A program made the translations under genes and the position numbers. A stretch of 17,355 nucleotides of DNA, taken from F23-B02 sp963590435. Lineage in GTDB: Bacteria; Bacillota; Clostridia; Oscillospirales; Oscillospiraceae. This document shows positions 15,226-17,355 of the stretch, in pieces. The stretch's first letter is position 1, and each line of letters begins with the position of its first letter. Under the pieces are notes generated by a model that was not told the DNA's origin, did not search any database, and was given only the letters and a program-made list of their open reading frames with translations. The stretch lies in assembly GCA_963590435.1 (NCBI GenBank), contig CAVAPG010000032.1, forward strand, positions 1 to 17,355. The letters run 5' to 3'.

Positions 15226-16248
15226 ATGGCCAAGACCAAAAGCAAAACAAAGGAGCTTTTCCTCGCAGCGGCCTTTGTCGCCGTTGCAGCTGCACTGATA
15301 AGCTTTGTCGCCTCCGTAATGCGCCCGGCGCACAACGACTATGGCTCGACATGGGCGCAGTATCTGTGCGAACCGGACAACAGCATCGATGTACTTTTTC
15401 TCGGCAGCAGTTACGCCTACTGCGACTGGAATCCGGAGATCATGTATTCGGCCAGCGGACTGACCGGCTATGTCATGGCAGGCTCGGAGCAGACGCCGTC
15501 CATCACTTACTGGTATCTCAGGCAGGCGCTGAAGACCCAGTCGCCGCAAATCGTCGTCATGGAGGGAACATCGTTTTTCTTCGAGATGTATCAAAACTAT
15601 ACTCAGATAAACCTCGGCTACATGCCGCGCGGCATAAACCGTGCCTGCGCGATACTCGATGCCGCCGAGCCGGACAAACGCCTCGGCCTGTTCTTCGACC
15701 TTTATTTCTATCACGACCGCTGGAAAGAGCTCGACGGAGAAGACATAACAAAATGCTTCACTCCGGCGCAGGCCGACGCGAACAAGGGATACACCCGTGT
15801 GGATAAGATAAGCGACTTGTCGGGCAGCGAACCGTATCGACGCGAACCTTCAAAGGACGAAAGCGCCTATGCAAAGCATCTCGACGCGTTTTCAAAAATA
15901 GCGCAGTTGTGCCGCGACGAGAACATTGAGCTAATTGTAACCATCAATCCGACCTACAGCCAGTGCGCGCCCGGGGTCTACGCGGGACTTGCTTCCGATC
16001 TTGCGGCGATCGCACCCTCGGTCGAATTTGTAAATCTCGCAAACAGCTTTGATGAGATCGGGCTTGATCTCGGAACCGATATGTACGATGCAGGACATCT
16101 GAATTTCTCCGGCGCGTGCAAATTTTCCGAGTGGATGGGTAAATTTTTGTTGGACAGGGGCTGTACGCCGCGCGAGCAGTCCGCTGAAAACAGCGCCGCA
16201 TGGGACGCCGGCGCACAATATTGGGCAGATTTAAGGGAACAGTCATGA
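15226..16248 (+). CDS. SGNH-like extracytoplasmic partner of the MBOAT acyltransferase (AlgJ/DltD-type)
   Basis: A 340-residue protein with one N-terminal membrane anchor (about residues 10-32) and an exported SGNH-hydrolase-like domain. The visible catalytic-type motifs are FLGSS (58-62, nucleophile position Ser62) and the C-terminal DAGHLN (Asp278, His281). It would accept the acyl group delivered by the MBOAT protein and attach it to a glycan outside the membrane. The ATG at 15226 is chosen because GGAGG at 15216-15220 lies 5 bases before it; a TTG at 15211 in the same frame lies upstream of that ribosome site. It forms a two-gene operon with the preceding gene. No secondary carbohydrate-binding domain was recognised, so the acceptor polymer is unknown. 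Confidence 0.85.
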   Translation: MAKTKSKTKELFLAAAFVAVAAALISFVASVMRPAHNDYGSTWAQYLCEPDNSIDVLFLGSSYAYCDWNPEIMYSASGLTGYVMAGSEQTPSITYWYLRQALKTQSPQIVVMEGTSFFFEMYQNYTQINLGYMPRGINRACAILDAAEPDKRLGLFFDLYFYHDRWKELDGEDITKCFTPAQADANKGYTRVDKISDLSGSEPYRREPSKDESAYAKHLDAFSKIAQLCRDENIELIVTINPTYSQCAPGVYAGLASDLAAIAPSVEFVNLANSFDEIGLDLGTDMYDAGHLNFSGACKFSEWMGKFLLDRGCTPREQSAENSAAWDAGAQYWADLREQS

Positions 16249-16301
16249 CCGAATACACGCCGAGCGCCGCAAAGTCGAAGAGGCATGAAAAAACGCATTA
16301 A
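16245..16301 (+). CDS. Possible 18-residue basic peptide or decayed gene start
   Basis: An ATG overlaps the preceding stop as ATGA, with AAGGGA (16233-16238) 6 bases upstream, and opens an 18-codon frame MTEYTPSAAKSKRHEKTH ending at TAA 16299-16301. The signals for initiation are good but the product is tiny and has no recognisable family. It may be the remnant of a lost third gene of the acyltransferase operon or simply chance. Confidence 0.25.
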   Translation: MTEYTPSAAKSKRHEKTH

Positions 16302-16349
16302 ATAAACTGAGCCCGACGATATGCCGAGCGGGAAAGTGAGATATAAACA

Positions 16350-17300
16350 ATGAATTCATTAGTTCTGGCAGACGAGATTAACATCAGAGATATGGACGGC
16401 TTTCATATAGGAAACGCCCAGAATGCAGAAGCGAAAACCGGCGTCACGGTGATTATTTTCGACAAGAAGGCGAGGGTGGGCATCGATGTCAGCGGCGGAG
16501 GTCCTGCGGCAATTGAAACGCATTTGGCAGACCCCACCACGGCGGATACGCCCGTAAACGCAATCATGCTCGGCGGCGGCTCGGCGTACGGCCTTGCCGC
16601 GGCAAGCGGAATTTCCCACTATCTCGAGGAGCGCGGAATAGGATATGACACGCGCTTTGCACTGGTTCCGCTCGTGTGCGGCTCGTGCATCTATGACCTG
16701 TGCAACGGGTCGGCAACTGTGCGCCCCGACAGCGCGATGGGCTATGCCGCATGCCTTGATGCGGAGAAAAATGATCCAAAAAGCGGCGACTTCGGCGCAG
16801 GCTGCGGCGCAACGGTCGGCAAAATATGCGGAATGTCACGCGCGTCAAATTCCGGACTCGGCATGTATGCAGTCAAACTCGGCGAGCTTGAAATGGCCGC
16901 GGTTGTCGCGGTGAACGCGCTCGGCGATGTTTACGACCCTGCCACCGGAGCGGAGCTTGCCGGACTCAGAAGCCAAGACGGCACCGAGCTTGTCGATTCC
17001 CGCACCGAGCTTTATAAAATCTGCAAAAAAACCGATATGTTCACAGGCAACACGACAATCGGGGCGGTTATTACAAACGGCGCGTTCACCAAGGCCGAAA
17101 TGTGTAAAATCGCATCCATGACGCGCAACGCTTACGCCAGATGCATTAATCCTGTCGGAACGATGGCAGACGGCGACACGATATATGCCGCAACCGTCGG
17201 CAATGTCAACGCAGACATAAATGTCGCCGGAACTCTTGCCGCCGAGGTCATGGAGAAGGCTATCCTCAACGCAATAAAAAGCGCGGGAAAAACGCTGTAA
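16350..17300 (+). CDS. P1-family peptidase (DmpA/ThnT-like Ntn aminopeptidase)
   Basis: A 316-residue member of the S58/P1 family (L-aminopeptidase/D-esterase group), which self-cleaves to expose an N-terminal Ser or Thr nucleophile. The fold landmarks are present: GNAQNAEAKTGVTV (21-34), MLGGGSAYGLAAASG (73-87), GAGCGATVGK (149-158), and the processing region GNTTIGAVITN (233-243), where cleavage between Asn234 and Thr235 is expected. GDTIYAATVG (275-284) follows. No signal peptide is visible, so it should act in the cytoplasm on small N-terminal amides or peptides. The ribosome site (AAGTGAG at 16334-16340) is modest. It sits 101 bases after the SGNH gene and may be a separate unit; its natural substrate is unknown. 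Confidence 0.9.
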   Translation: MNSLVLADEINIRDMDGFHIGNAQNAEAKTGVTVIIFDKKARVGIDVSGGGPAAIETHLADPTTADTPVNAIMLGGGSAYGLAAASGISHYLEERGIGYDTRFALVPLVCGSCIYDLCNGSATVRPDSAMGYAACLDAEKNDPKSGDFGAGCGATVGKICGMSRASNSGLGMYAVKLGELEMAAVVAVNALGDVYDPATGAELAGLRSQDGTELVDSRTELYKICKKTDMFTGNTTIGAVITNGAFTKAEMCKIASMTRNAYARCINPVGTMADGDTIYAATVGNVNADINVAGTLAAEVMEKAILNAIKSAGKTL

Positions 17301-17355
17301 TTAAATGCTGTAGAAAAATCCAAAGTATTGTTCCGATAATGTTAAAGGCCGTCAA

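Overview
The window looks like a chromosomal segment of a Gram-positive, gut-type member of the Clostridia (Bacillota). The basis is AGGAGG-type ribosome sites, frequent GTG and TTG starts, SigA-like TTGACA/TATAAT promoters, and a capsule/exopolysaccharide phospho-tyrosine set together with an MBOAT/SGNH acylation pair. The species cannot be named from the sequence. No rRNA, tRNA, CRISPR array or insertion sequence was seen.

Left edge (1-463): the tail of one frame and an overlapping second frame, probably the broken or frame-shifted C-terminus of a single protein, closed by a strong rho-independent terminator. A near-consensus promoter follows at once and drives a PHP-type tyrosine-protein phosphatase (CpsB/YwqE family, 557-1288). 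A large membrane-anchored nucleotide-sugar 4,6-dehydratase (CapD/EpsC/PglF-like, 1278-3197) converges on it from the opposite strand. Its own promoter sits in a 305-base divergent intergenic region.

Central operon (3503-9517, + strand): five tightly packed genes with gaps of 12, 3, -4 and 1 bases. They encode a membrane-anchored protein with Ig-like domains, two consecutive fused Wzz/BY-kinases with tyrosine-rich tails (the second ending in a perfect YGYGK repeat), a small S24/S26 signal-peptidase-like protein, and a complete ABC exporter half-transporter. The kinases and the phosphatase form a plausible phosphorylation/dephosphorylation pair and the dehydratase would supply a sugar nucleotide. 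No glycosyltransferase, flippase or polymerase is present, so the operon reads as a regulation/export module rather than a full capsule locus.

Right part: a Nudix hydrolase (-), then a single-gene PD-(D/E)XK nuclease-DUF2075 helicase that resembles an anti-phage or nucleic-acid-processing enzyme. Next is a terminator overlapping the start region of an RlmD-type 23S rRNA methyltransferase, whose promoter is placed as if for a leaderless mRNA. An MBOAT O-acyltransferase and its SGNH-like partner follow, probably acylating an extracytoplasmic polymer. The last gene is a P1-family (DmpA/ThnT-like) self-processing peptidase, and the final 55 bases show nothing recognisable.

The most noteworthy items are the Ig protein/double BY-kinase/S26/ABC operon, the nuclease-helicase fusion, the candidate leaderless rlmD transcript and the frame break at the left edge.
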